From Sequoia sempervirens (taxonomy: Eukaryota; Streptophyta; Pinopsida; Cupressales; Cupressaceae): a stretch of 64,000 nucleotides of DNA. This document shows positions 11,100 to 21,887 of the stretch, in pieces. Position 1 is the first letter of the stretch; every line of letters starts with the position of its first letter. The notes beneath the pieces were generated by a model, which was not told where the DNA came from, ran no database searches, and saw nothing but the letters and a program-made list of their open reading frames with translations. The stretch is from contig VDFB02000001.1 in the NCBI GenBank assembly GCA_007258455.2, positions 14,281,747 through 14,345,746 of the forward strand, given 5' to 3'. The translations under genes were made by a program, and so were the position numbers.

Positions 11100-11159
11100 G
11101 ATGCTTGACCCCACTGGCTCCCCTCCACGACACTCACTTCTATGGGGCAGCCAAGCATC
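11100..11159 (-). promoter_or_regulatory. E1 leader stem-loop with invariant loop
   Basis: An inverted repeat pairs 11,100-11,107 (GATGCTTG) with 11,152-11,159 (CAAGCATC) and CCCCA (11,109-11,113) with TGGGG (11,143-11,147). It encloses TGGCTCCCCTCCACGACAC and then CACTTCT. The same loop text occurs in E2 (26,064-26,090) with one difference in 27 bases, but inside a different stem. The shared position between primer site and gag and the changed but still paired stems point to a selected RNA structure in the minus-strand transcript, such as a packaging or dimerisation signal (inference). Confidence 0.7.
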
Positions 11160-11423
11160 AGAACCCATGAATCTCCCATGGCATACTTCTCATCTCTACC
11201 AAAATTTGCAAAAACGTGGGACGACTTCAAAGGTTAGACCTTCTGCGCTAGCAAATAGATAAAGGATTTTGGCCTTTCTACAACAAGGGTTCTAGTAGGA
11301 GCATTTTGTTCATGGGGGATCATCCATGTGGCAAGAGACCATTGCTACCCTTCTTCTTGGAACAATCCTCGTGATAATTGAACTTTCCTCAAGTACCCAC
11401 AAATTTATACACCGATTGGAAGT

Positions 11424-11486
11424 CGCTCGGGTTCAGCGTGTTACCGGTTGGGTCATTCCCTTGGGTGATTACTTTTTCCCACAAGG
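11424..11486 (-). promoter_or_regulatory. E1 leader hairpins 2 and 3
   Basis: Hairpin 2 pairs CGCT (11,424-11,427) with AGCG (11,435-11,438) around a 7-nt loop. Hairpin 3 pairs CCTTGGG (11,459-11,465) with CCCACAAGG (11,478-11,486) with one bulged A. E2 has hairpins at the matching places (26,414-26,430 and 26,450-26,470) with different paired bases and, for hairpin 2, the same loop length. The sequence between them (GTTGGGTCATTCCC) is close to E2 (GCTTGGGTCGTTCCC). Confidence 0.6.
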
Positions 11487-11799
11487 TAGGTCCTCTATGG
11501 ATAAAAAAATAAAATGAATGGGTCTAACTTTTTTGTCACCCAGTTAAGGGGAGAGAATATTCCTACTATTCATCAAACACAACAGACATGGTGTTCTTTC
11601 CTTCCTAATTAGTCTAGATTCCTAAATTAAGTAAAAGGAAATAAATCACTCTAGACCCTACATCAAATTCATCAGTAGTTTACAATAAATGTTTCTTTGA
11701 AAACGTTCAAGAGTTTCAACAAAGTCTCTAGCAACATTTATAAAGCATGCACAATAGAAAAAAACATTTATTAGTTTTTAGACTTGGGAGAAATTTGCA

Positions 11800-11970
11800 A
11801 AGAAAATCAAATGTGCCATTATAGTAAGTTGATGCACTAAAAAGGTATATGTGCTGCAGAAAGGAGTGAATGTGCCAGAGAAACACATTGTTGCATTAGA
11901 ACAGTTGGTGAATGTGCCAGAGAATGTTTCGGGTGTGCAAGAAGAATTAGCGGTTGCACCAGAGAAATTC
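11800..11970 (-). repeat. second block of the same minisatellite type
   Basis: About seven diverged units with the GAATGTGCCAGAG / GATGCACTA pattern seen at 10,440-10,848, separated from it by the conserved leader segment. The frame here encodes a different, non-heptad peptide, which argues that the repeat need not be coding. Confidence 0.55.
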
Positions 11971-12028
11971 ATGTCCGAACCTATAAAGGATATTTTCTAG
12001 AAAAAAATATTAAAATAATAGGGGCTAG

Positions 12029-12046
12029 GCCCCACGGTGGGCACCA
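12029..12046 (-). promoter_or_regulatory. E1 primer-binding site, tRNA-Lys(CTT) type
   Basis: The plus-strand text GCCCCACGGTGGGCACCA matches, as I recall it, the 3' end of plant tRNA-Lys(CTT) including CCA in 17 of 18 positions, so the minus-strand transcript would carry the complementary primer site. It starts 8 bases from the inner end of the LTR, the same spacing as in E2. Confidence 0.75.
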
Positions 12047-12053
12047 ATTTATT

Positions 12054-13149
12054 TGTGTGAGAAAATATGTGAATCAGAATAATTAATAACACACAACAGA
12101 TGCAATGTATTACATTAAGGAAATCTAAAATAACAACATAATTTGATAAAACGATTCCTTAAAGACATTCCATCTTCCTCTATTCCTAAGGATCCTATAT
12201 TAGTGCTATCAGATCTTAATTATGCACTAAATTACTGGGATGACACCTAAGAAATGAGAAGCCATTAATTCTAGAATGCAGATACTATGTCTACACCTAC
12301 ATGATTTGATGATTTGGCTGGATGATGAACTAAATGATATGTTGGATGATAAATTGTTGTATACAAAATGCTAATGAAATGATGCAATGCTAAATTAAAC
12401 TAATGGAGATGCTATGAAAATGATTCTAAATGTTGTAAGTAAACTAAGACACATCTAAGAAAGAAGCCATGATTCTAATTTACTTGCTAAAATACTATAA
12501 ATGCTAGGCTAGAATGTGAACTAAGCTCTCAAATGCTAAGATGATTTCGACAGAGTAATTGTATGCAATGCTCTCTTATGCAAAAACTGTAGATGAGCCT
12601 CTATTTATAGATTTCACTAAGGCATCACGTGAGTTGGTAGAAATGGATGATCAAGACTAAGTCTGGAGAGATTGACGGTGAGAAACGAGGAGGTTAGAGA
12701 GAAATAAGGAAGTTGTCCCCTTTAATACAACAAGCTTGCCAAGTGTAGAAAAGAATAAATGGAAAGGAGAAGCCATGTGTCTCTGAGTTTGTTGAGATTG
12801 TTAAGGATAAATTCCCATTTTAGAAATTAGGAATAATTGATTTCATGTGACACATGGTGAGATGGAAGATGATGTGGAAGGAGGTTAGAAGAATATGGAG
12901 AAATGTGACAAAATTTGAATTAAAAATTCAAATATAATGAGAGGGAATTAATCAAATAAAACAAATTAGTTAAATTTGTTTATTTAATTAAATCATGGAG
13001 AAAGTGGTTTAGATAGGAGGAATTAAGCAATACGAACTATATAAATAAACTTTGCAACTTATTTATATAGTAGAGGAAATAAAGATTTTTTATTAATTAA
13101 ATAACTAGTATTTAATTATTATTCTCTAGACCAATTTTGGATGTATACA
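12054..13149 (-). repeat. E1 5' LTR
   Basis: Plus-strand ends are TGTGTGAG (12,054) and GGATGTATACA (13,149), so the LTR reads TGTATACATCC...CTCACACA on the minus strand, about 1,096 bp. It contains a minus-strand TATA box at 12,601-12,610 and an AT-rich TTAATTAAAT block (12,930-13,130) in the U3 end. Boundaries rest on the TG...CA ends and the adjacent primer site, since no second copy is found in the window. Confidence 0.7.
12601..12610 (-). promoter_or_regulatory. E1 LTR TATA box
   Basis: Minus-strand CTATAAATAG followed by AGGCTC. The plus-strand LTR at 47,484 has the related CTATAAATA...AGGCTCATC at 48,332, which supports this as the LTR core promoter. Confidence 0.65.
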
Positions 13150-14900
13150 ATGGCTAATAAAATAATATTGTATCAACTAAAAACTTAATAAAAACTAATG
13201 ACTCAGTTGAACTATCCTTTGGAGTGTTACTAATAACTATTACATGCATATTCACAAGTATTCATTCATAATAAGCAAGAAATGAAATTCTAATTAACTT
13301 GCATATGATTCATGAACAATGATAAACTAATAAAAGCTATTAACAAAATTAAATAATTGAAAGATGAAGTGAAGAACAATACCTTGAGTGCCTACTCAAG
13401 TAAATTGTCCCACTTTAACTGAACTCAATCTAACTAATAGATTCTATGCATCCCATGATGAACTTCATTCATTGCATATTATAAAAGATTACAAAAGATA
13501 TTTCCACAGATTGGACTCAATCATTTGGAATATTTTTCATGCCTTGAAACTAAAAGTAATTGGTAACATAAAACTAATAAAAACCAACTAACTATCCTAC
13601 GGATTCAACCAATAGCTATATACAAACTGAGGGAATCTTTATTGAAAGAAACAACTAACTGAAATCATTAACTCCACTCCTAAATAATAGAGCATAGAAT
13701 TAAGACTTGAATTATTCAACCTATAATTGAAAAGGAAAGAGAATCCTATCAGAACTAGAACTCTATCAAAATAGAACTGTATGTAAACATACAACCATTT
13801 ATTAAAATTCCATAGGCGAAGGAGACCTCTTCTTCAACATTTATTAAACTGGTTATAATAATGCACGTCCATTCTTCAGTAAGTGCCTCTGATCAGTAAT
13901 CACCACATTCAACTTAACCTAGAGCTTCCCCTACTTTGGTGTCCAGTCATCCCTTTTGCTATGGGTTCATCCCGCAATTGCTACACTATGGTTCCTCTTT
14001 AGCTGCAAACAAGTTAATTCCACAAAACATGTACACGAGGATAACTATCACAATGAACTCATAACATTCCATCAACATTCCATACATTCATTCATATAAA
14101 CCATATAATACTAATATATTATAACCATAATTCCATCATCATATTAAGGTTTAAGTCTACATAATGGATATAAAAGGATAGCATAGTGTAGGAACATTGT
14201 CTAGAGAATATGTTAAAAAGTATCTTAAAACATGTATAAAAGCAACAAAAAATAAGCCATTATCTAGACCTATCATACATTCAAGATCAAAGGACTATGA
14301 AATCATATTTTAAAACCTTGTGTAGAGACCCATTCACCCTAGGGTGAATCTATTCCTGCAGGACACTCAACAACCACTTTTGGAGCCTGGTACATGTCAT
14401 TCTATCCTTCTCAAATTTTCCTGTAGCTTGTTGTTTATGTTTGTGCTATCCTTGATTTTAGTATTTCAAGTTTCACATTGCATAATAAGTTCATTAGTTT
14501 TTTTATTTTTATCTCCCTAAAGTGCATTTCAATCATATTTGTCATTTTTTGTCATAAAGGAAATAGTAGATCCCCTAATAGGGTTGACTCACCTAATAAA
14601 ATTAAAAGAAATATTGGTGAATCATACATTACAACAAGATCCATTCATTCACCCCATTTTTTACCTTTCCATTTTAGTATTCTTATTTTTCTTTGTTTCG
14701 TTTTGGTGAAACTAACATTGTTGCACTATAAGCTTTCTGATTTGGAGATCCTTCAATCCCTAGATCTAGGATTTTGCATTAGTTTCAATTTCATCTCATT
14801 TAGGGTTTTCAAAATTGCATTAGTTTGCATAAGAAAAGATTATAAACAAATAGTCAGTGTTATCTATATCTCTTGCCAAATTTAATTTAGCTAAGGTAAT
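13150..14900. other. unassigned AT-rich DNA
   Basis: No gene recognised; short open frames here (13,388-13,591 and 14,478-14,885) have no visible domain and biased AT-rich composition. An exact 18-bp palindrome ATTCACCCTAGGGTGAAT sits at 14,332-14,349, just after TGTGTAGAGACCC (about 14,320), which resembles an LTR start. A TATAAAAGG lies near 14,170. The segment may hold a decayed LTR from a third family, but no partner copy is visible. Confidence 0.4.
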
Positions 14901-16380
14901 TTCTAATGTTGATGTCCATCGCAAGAAGGATACATCCTAGGACATGTTGATAAGATGGTTTGATGTTAGGATGATGATGCTAATGATAAGCCATTTGTGT
15001 AAACTTCATTGACACATTTACCTATGATTTAGAATTTAGATTTTGACACTTAGGTTCTCATTTTACAACTTGTGATACTTGCTTTTTATTTGTTTTACCA
15101 AAGGTTGAAGGTGATGATCGATTTATTATGGATGAAGGCTTATTGCGGGTGAAAGCAAGATGGGATGGATGGTTTTGGTATTTTCTAGAATATTTCAATG
15201 TTGTTGGTATTTTCTAAATGTTTTGAGGTTGTTTTGGTATTTTTGAAAGTTTATGTGAATGTTTTGGGTTTTCGATTATTTGAGGCTGTTTAGGGTTTTC
15301 TGAAGATATTCAAGGTTGTTTAGGTCTTTTGAATGTTTTCTAAGTGTTTTTGGGATTTCATTTTTCAAGTGTTTTTGTGTTTTTTGATATTTGAATGTTT
15401 AGGGATTTTCAAAATATTTAGATGTTTTGAATTTTCTAAGTTTCGAGCAAGAACCTAACTTAAAAGACCTATCCTAGGGGTCACGGGGGCTAATTAAAGA
15501 TTAGCCTTGCCTATATTATACATAGAGAGATCACATAGTTCGACTGACTTGACTTATTAACAAGATGGAGATATGAACAGTTGAAATATCATTTTATTAT
15601 GATGTAATCCTAAAGGACTGACCTAGGGTGTCTCGGGGGCACATCAATGATGGCCTTGCCTATGTTCAAGCTCAGAGATGATGTAGTTCAACCAACACGA
15701 CATTGTTTTTGGATTTTTTGATGTTCTAACTTTTTAGGAATTTTGATTGTTTTGGATTTTGACTTTACAATTTTATAAATGTTTTTGGATTTTAGCTGTA
15801 CAGGATTTTGTAAATGTTTTTGGATTTTTTGATGAACATTTTATGAGTGTTTTTGGTGTTTTTGATGAGATTTCCAATAACCTTAAGATATACAAGAACC
15901 CAATATGATCCACATCGAATTTCCCCTAGTATGATGCAATAGAATACCTCGATGTAGGCATGACAAATTGACCTTTGGAATATGCCAAGTAGTACTAAAG
16001 GGATTGTGATACTTCTCAACATCAAGCTATGATAAGGATGTAGACATGCAATGGCTGAAGGATGTGATGGATGGTGATGCACATAATGATAGGATAAAGA
16101 GCCAAAGAATAGATGAAGGTGCTTTATTTATGCGGGGTGTTTTTTTGCTAGTTTTTCACCAAGGTACTTGCCCAAAGCACCACCAAAGTGGTCTTCACTA
16201 GAGGATGATTGTTTTTCTTTACTTTTTCAATCCTTTTTCTCATTTTTTTTGCATTTTGATCATTTTTTGATTTTTTTGTATTTTCAGATTTTACACCCTT
16301 CAAGACTAGGCATAAAACTTTTTGAGATGCAAGTTGTTAGTTGGTTCTTGCAAGGGTTCACCTTTAGGTGTTGACAATTG
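14900..16380 (-). other. E2 3' untranslated region, repetitive
   Basis: Dominated on the plus strand by GTTTTGGTATTTT / TTTTTGGATTTTTTGATG words, similar in style to E1 at 2,810-2,860. It contains two diverged copies of about 80 bases (about 15,465-15,547 and 15,610-15,690) sharing GGCCTTGCCTAT/TAGCCTTGCCTAT and ATAGTTCGAC/GTAGTTCAAC. A 96-codon minus frame at 15,792-16,082 has no domain. No coding function is apparent. Confidence 0.55.
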
Positions 16381-16473
16381 GTATTCTCCTAATCCATAGG
16401 TTGTTGTGATGATGAAGGGACCCAACCAGTTAGGCTCAAACATTCCTTTGTTGTCCCGATTGGGAAGTTTCTT

Positions 16474-17400
16474 CTAATTGTGCTTTAGGACAATATCCCC
16501 TAATTGGAAAGACCAAAATTTGATCCTCTTGTTATAGCTTTGTTTTAGTTGGTTTTGATATATTTTCAAGTGATTGAGGGCATCAAGATGATGCTCATCC
16601 AAGAATTCTAGCTCATTTAGCTCAGATACTTTGTATTCTTCATCGATAATCAGGTTTTGTAATGACACTCGCAATGATGGGAGCTCAACCTCAATAGGTA
16701 GGATAACTTTGGATCTGTAGACTAGGGAGAAAGGGGTTGCACTTGTTGGTGTGTGAATACTGGTTTGATAATCCCAGAGAGTGGGATTTAGTTGTAGATG
16801 CTAGTCATGACCAACTTCATTGACTTATTTTTTCAAGATTTTCAAGATGGTTTTATTTGTGGCCTCAACTTGACCATTGCCTTAGGGGTAATATGGGGTA
16901 GAGAATCAGTGTTGGATGTTCAATCTTTGAGAGAGCTCTTTTACATCATAATTCTTAAAGGGGGTTTCATTATCAGAGATGAGGGTTTGTGGAACACCAT
17001 AACGAAAGATTAGATAGTTCAAGATAAATTTGGCAATTTGCTTCCCCATTATATATGTTATAGGAATAGCTTCAACCCACTTGGTAAAATACTCAGTGGC
17101 TATAATGATAAATTTATGGCCATTAGATGAGGTTGGAATGATTTTTCCTATAAGGTCAAGTCCCCACTATGAGAAAGGCTAGGGTGTGATCATGGGTTGT
17201 AATTCTTGAGTTGGAGCATGAATTAGGTCCCCATGCTACTGACATTGGACACACTTCTGCACATACTGATGAGCTTCCTTTTCCATGGCTGGCCAATAGT
17301 GCCTCATCCTCAACAGTTTCTTACCTAAAGTCATACCACTAGAATGGGAAACACATATGCTATCGTGCATTCTGTTAAAGTGGTCAAGGCTTCCTCTTGG
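16474..17400 (-). pseudogene. E2 integrase (decayed)
   Basis: Read through stops and shifts, the minus strand gives SHSSGMTLGKKLLRM and CVQC of the zinc-binding region (about 17,230-17,350), the core Asp in WGLDLIGKI near 17,155, the second Asp in LISDNETPFKN near 16,970, and the Glu in GNGQVEATNK near 16,865. The open C-terminal frame (16,474-16,674) contains NQLKQSYNKRIKFWSFQLGD, the usual end of these integrases. At least three stops interrupt it. Confidence 0.85.
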
Positions 17401-17478
17401 TTAAGACATCATAGCAATATCCCTTCAATGCTTCAATGGTAAAGGGTATCACCTAAGATCACGAATCAAGATGCCTTT

Positions 17479-18039
17479 TTAATAAAGGTTTTTTTTAAGG
17501 TTCGAGGTGATATTGGATGGGAAGGTTCCTCTACTTAGGTAGGTAAAGATATCATGGTACCAAAAGGATCTAGGACCAACAATGACACACGCGAATTCTA
17601 ATTCAAGGATCTTGAAAGTTGGTATGAGAGGTTGTTCTACCAATAATTCACATTGGAGGACATTGTTCGGCATGTCTAGTAGTGATCCGATTGTTTCCAT
17701 GGCATCTGCTACTCTATTGTTCATGCGAGGAATCTGCTCAAAAGTTATATCTATGAAAAGGTCTTTGAGACTTTCCACCATTTTTTTGTAAGGAGTAAGC
17801 TTGTCATCCTTAGTTTGGCAGTCATCATTGAATTGGTTGATAACTAGCTGTGAGTCTCCATAGACTTTCATCTCTTGAATCTGCCACTGAACCACTATCC
17901 TTAGTCTTGTGATTAGGGCTTCATACTCAACAGTGTTGTTAGTACAAGAGAACGATAACCGATATGACTTCAAAATGCAATCACCTTGAGGGGTGACAAA
18001 AAATACCTTCTCCTGATCCATGTTGGGTGAATGATCCAT
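17479..18039 (-). pseudogene. E2 additional RNase H (Tat-type)
   Basis: A 186-codon open frame with the second RNase H. NNTVEYEALITRLRIV holds the catalytic Glu (with Thr-Val where E1 has Met-Ala), YGDSQLVINQFNDDCQ the Asp, and IPRMNNRVADAMETIGS the C-terminal region, where E1 has VDN. The first Asp motif is just upstream in another frame. Same place and order as in E1. Confidence 0.85.
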
Positions 18040-18119
18040 TGAAGAACATCTTCCACTAAGCTATGAGATTGATAAGGAACACTGATTCATCAGGGAACTT
18101 GAATATTAGAGGGTTCTCA

Positions 18120-18526
18120 ACATAGATAGGTGCTTTTTCTAGTTGGTCTGTGATCACTTGTCCTTTGATTTCCTTGCATTCTACATACTCTATGTCAAAA
18201 AAATTTAAGATCATCACCCATTTGGCCATTCACCATGTGAGATTTGCTTTGGATAAAAGGTATTTCAATGGGTTGATTTTGGCAATAAGTTTGATTTGAT
18301 GTGACAACATCTAGTGCCTTAACTTTTGTGAAGCAAAAACTACTGCTAGGCATGCTTTCTCAATAGGTGAATAATTCATTTCATAGCCCACCAAATTCCT
18401 ACTAATGTAGTAGATAGCTCTTTCCTTTTCATTTTCATCATGTTGTGCTAGTAGAGCTCCTAGTGTTGCTAATGTTGCTAAGATATACAGGATTAGTGGT
18501 TTGTTCAGTACATGTGGCATGAGCAC
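18120..18526 (-). pseudogene. E2 RT-linked RNase H
   Basis: The segment 18,311-18,526 encodes VLNKPLILYILATLATLGAL, then IYYISRNLVGYEMNYSPIEK, the RNase H fused to RT. It runs on through a stop into the connection segment at about 18,120-18,300 (KWVMILEFF..EYVEC..IKGQ-like in the minus frames). Broken but clearly recognisable beside RT. Confidence 0.75.
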
Positions 18527-18569
18527 TAGAGGTGTTAGTAGATAGTCTTTGATTTGTTGGAAATATTTA

Positions 18570-20011
18570 TCACACTTCTCTGTAAGTTATTCCTTTATGG
18601 AGAAGATGCAAAAAGGGGTGGATTTTATTTGATAGTTGTGTTATGAACCTCCTGATGGACCGCAATCTTCCTTGTAACCCTCTCATCTGCTTTAGTGTTT
18701 CTAGTGGTTCCATGTCGAGGATAGATTTTACTTTTGTTGGATCAATTTCTATCCCTATTTGCGAGATGATGTAATCAAGAAGTTTCCCTAATGTGACCAT
18801 GAAGACACACTTTTTCAAGTTTATCCTTACTTTGTATTCTTCTAGTCTATCAAAGATGGGTCCTAAGTCTTGTATGTGCTCACTTATTTTCTTTGATTTT
18901 TCCAAAATATTGTCCACATAATCTTTGACTGTTTGGTGGATCATGTCATGGAAGATGAGGTTCACTTCCCTTTGATAGGTTTCTCCTACATTCTTTAGCC
19001 CAAATGGCATCACATTCTAGATATAGGTTCCCCATGGAAAAGTGAACAAAGTTTTGTGTTGATCCTCGTTAGCGATTATGATTTGATTGTAGCCTAAAAA
19101 ACCATCCATGAGTGACAACATTTCATGCCCAACTATCAAGTCTATAATGAGGTTGATATTAGGAAGGGGAAATCATCCTTTGGGAATGCCTTGTTTAAGT
19201 CTTTGAATTTAGTGCATATTCTGATGCCCCCAATGGGTTTTGAGTTTGGTACCAGGTTTGAGACCCACTCAGGATAATCTATCAGTCAGATAAATCCAAT
19301 GTTAAGAAGCTTTTGTAACTCAAGTTTGACCAAGAGTGCTATTTGAGGGTGCATATTCCTTAATTTTTGCTTGACTGGCATGGCTTTAGGATAGATTACT
19401 TAGTGGTGCACAACCACTTCTGGATCAAGCCCTAGCATATCTATGTATGACCATGCAAAGTTAGCTCTATGCTCTTTTAGAAATATTTCTAGGTTATTTT
19501 GTTCTTCATCCAACAAGGATTTGACATAAAAAGTGATCTTAGGTGCTTCTTTTGTTCCCACATTGACTGGTGTGGCCTTTTCTGCTAGTACCACTAACTT
19601 CTCTGGATGCATTGCACTAAGGGGGAGATTAAATCCCTCATCCTTGGGTGCCTCAAAGAGGTTTTCACTTTCAGATGCATCCTTTATTTTTACTTTGTTG
19701 GGATCAAAAAGTGCCACAGTGTGGTTTTCACTTAAAGATCTACATGTTAGCTACATTTCATCAATTTTGTGACTGAAGGATTCAATCGTCTCCCCATAGT
19801 ATGCCTTTGTATCTAGCTCTATGTCAAAACCTAATTTGTGATCTTCCCATGGTAAGTTGTCATAGAGTCCCATGCATTCTGAGATCGATTCATCATTTTC
19901 AAAGAAATCAAGAATTGGTGGTCCTCTTTGGTCCATGTCAACGAGTTGTGGGTAGAATAGGCGTATTTTAGTTGGTTGATCACTTAGGGTGAAGGATGAT
20001 ATGGATATCAT
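18570..20011 (-). pseudogene. E2 reverse transcriptase with acidic N-terminal spacer
   Basis: The acidic spacer is 19,751-20,011 (EDHKLGFDIELDTKAYYGET). The RT entry region is 19,400-19,717, ending RANFAWSYIDMLGLDPEVVV. The palm and thumb lie in 18,570-19,013 (MPFGLKNVGETYQREVN, then KDYVDNILEKSKKISEH, KCVFMVTLGKLLDYI and QMRGLQGRLRSIRRFI). The catalytic box reads YVDN at 18,909-18,920 instead of YVDD, so the second catalytic Asp is lost. The part between 19,013 and 19,400 has stops. Confidence 0.85.
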
Positions 20012-20159
20012 GAAGAGGGAGTTGTTTCCAAATAGGTCAGCAACATCAAGGGGGAAGTCATCTAAAGTTGTATCACATGATGGAGGTAACCAAGAGGAAG
20101 CCTCAACTCATTTAGCAGAAGTACCTTTTCCAATAAGGGTGACCTTGCTAGTAGTACAA

Positions 20160-20263
20160 CCTAGGCCAAGATTCTTTAATTGTTTCTTAGGAATGATGGG
20201 TTCTAGTAAACCATTATCATTATGTCCTAGCTTCTCGTTCTTGTTATATCCCCAATTTTGCAT
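20160..20263 (-). pseudogene. E2 G-patch remnant
   Basis: A short minus-strand frame reads MQNWGYNKNEKLGHNDNG, then LLEPIIPK and KNLGLG, which fits the G-patch pattern (aromatic-Gly...Gly...Gly...EPI.P...GLG). It lies between the protease and RT exactly as in E1 and is too short for a separate gene. Confidence 0.65.
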
Positions 20264-20311
20264 GAGCTACAAGACTTTGTTATCATCTTCTATAGGAAGA
20301 GCGGGGATAGG

Positions 20312-21247
20312 TCATACATCTTGATAGAGTTTAGAGATATCGTCCTCATTGACATCTTCTTGATTGAAATGCCTCCACTTGGTGAAGATAGTAGCTGCCA
20401 TCTTGATAATTTCAAGCTCTTTGTTGTTAGATGTAAGTTTCCCATGAGATTGAAGAGAAATAGGGAGCTGTCTTAAGACAAAGGTGTTCTTCATTAGCTT
20501 GTAGCTCCCATAATTGTCATCTTGAATCACTGCTTTGATATCAGGTATGTCCTGCACAATTGGTGACTTTGTTTTAGAAGTAGATGCAAGGGAGGATGGG
20601 TCAATAAATGACATAGAACTTGTAGGCCCTTTGTCATTCTTGGGTATTTGGGGGATTTTATAGAATTTAGCTTCAAGATGTTTGCAATAGTAAAAAGGGT
20701 GAGGATCTGCATGGATAGTAATCTCTCTTCCTTCAAAAGGAAACTTCACACATTGATGATAAGTCGAGGCTATAGCTTTTAGAGCATGGATCCATGGTCG
20801 ATGAAGTAGTATGTCATAGGGAAGACCCAAGTGAAGCACTTGGCATGTGGTTTCTATGATGAGAGGGTCTACTTGGATGGGTAGTGAAATAATACCTTGT
20901 GATACCCATTCTTGGTCATCATATGCCCTGATGGTGGTACTCTTTATCTTCTCAATAGTATCCTCTAAAAATCCCATATTTTTGGTCAACTTAAGGGTGC
21001 AAATGTTCAATCCAACACCTCCATCTACTAAGACTCTTTTGAATTTGTTTTTATGAATGATAACCTCAAGGTGTAAAACACGATTATGAGATGATTGCGA
21101 TGGGAGGTCTTGTTCGAAGAAGGTGAGAAGATGATTAGAAATATGGCCTATCATAGCTTGAAATTGATTGGTATCAACATCCTCAAGAATGAATGACTCT
21201 GACAAAGCTTGCTCCAAGATTTCCCTATGCGCGGGGGATAATCTCAA
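20312..21247 (-). pseudogene. E2 protease
   Basis: Open frame of 311 codons. It begins MRLSPAHREILEQALSES, the pre-protease motif shared with E1, then VLVDGGVGLNICTLKL with the active-site Asp in a D-G-G context, TIRAYDDQEWVSQG, LPIQVDPL and YDILLHRPWIHALKA. The C-terminal 100 residues lead to the G-patch. Apart from missing its in-frame upstream gag connection, this is the best preserved part of E2. D-G-G in both elements suggests a lineage feature; catalysis cannot be judged from sequence. Confidence 0.8.
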
Positions 21248-21887
21248 TAGTTCTAAGATTGATATATGTGTGGGGGTCTTCTTAAGCTACTCTAAGAGAT
21301 TAGACTTATTGATGTTTGTCGTTGGCTCAGTAGGTTGTGCCCTAGATTGGGATGGGACTCCTTGGATGGTGACTTTACCGTGGTGTGTGGTGACTCCACA
21401 CTCTGCACTATGCCCTTTGATGGTGATGACAATGATAACGCTATCACAGGAGGCAACTATGTTGGAATAGGTATACTACACATTTGTGTAATCCTTAGCT
21501 TTCCTAGTGTTGTTTGCTTTGTTATGATCTAGCATAGGGTTCTTGTATATCTTAAGATCCCAATCCCAGTTGGTACTTCAACAAATATGGTGTCCTTCTC
21601 TATCAAATCTTGGATAATGTTTTTGAGCCTCATGTAGTTTGTTGTTTTGTGTTATTTGATTTTGTGAAAGTCACAAAGATTGTGCTCATTGTACTAGGAT
21701 GGTTTCTCTTGTGGTTCTTGGTAGTTTTCAAAGTTGGGAAGTGTTATCAGATTTGACTCTACCAAAATTTTCAAGATGGTTTCAATAGGTTCAAATAACT
21801 GTGTGCACTTGCACTTGGGATAGTTGTTCTTGGTGGTTCACCTTTGTTGCATGTCGGTGTTGATGTGATTGTTTTGAGGAGGTTTTT

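Larger units (their letters stand above)
10000..12028 (-). other. E1 5' untranslated leader
   Basis: Two kilobases between primer site and gag with no conserved long ORF. It contains two minisatellite blocks (10,440-10,848 and 11,800-11,970) and a segment (about 11,040-11,520) that aligns by eye with the E2 leader at about 25,990-26,500. The rest of the two leaders does not align. The conserved segment contains three hairpins listed separately. Confidence 0.7.
2480..13149 (-). mobile_element. E1: degenerate Tat-like Ty3/gypsy element
   Basis: On the minus strand the order is 5' LTR (13,149-12,054), primer site, a 2-kb untranslated leader, gag, protease, G-patch, RT, RNase H, a second RNase H, integrase, then a T-rich 3' untranslated region. 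The extra RNase H between RT-RNase H and integrase is characteristic of the Tat branch of plant Ty3/gypsy elements. All reading frames carry stops or frameshifts, so it is inactive. A copy of the LTR is not recognisable at the expected 3' side (below 2,900), so the element is truncated or rearranged there and the left boundary is approximate. Confidence 0.85.
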
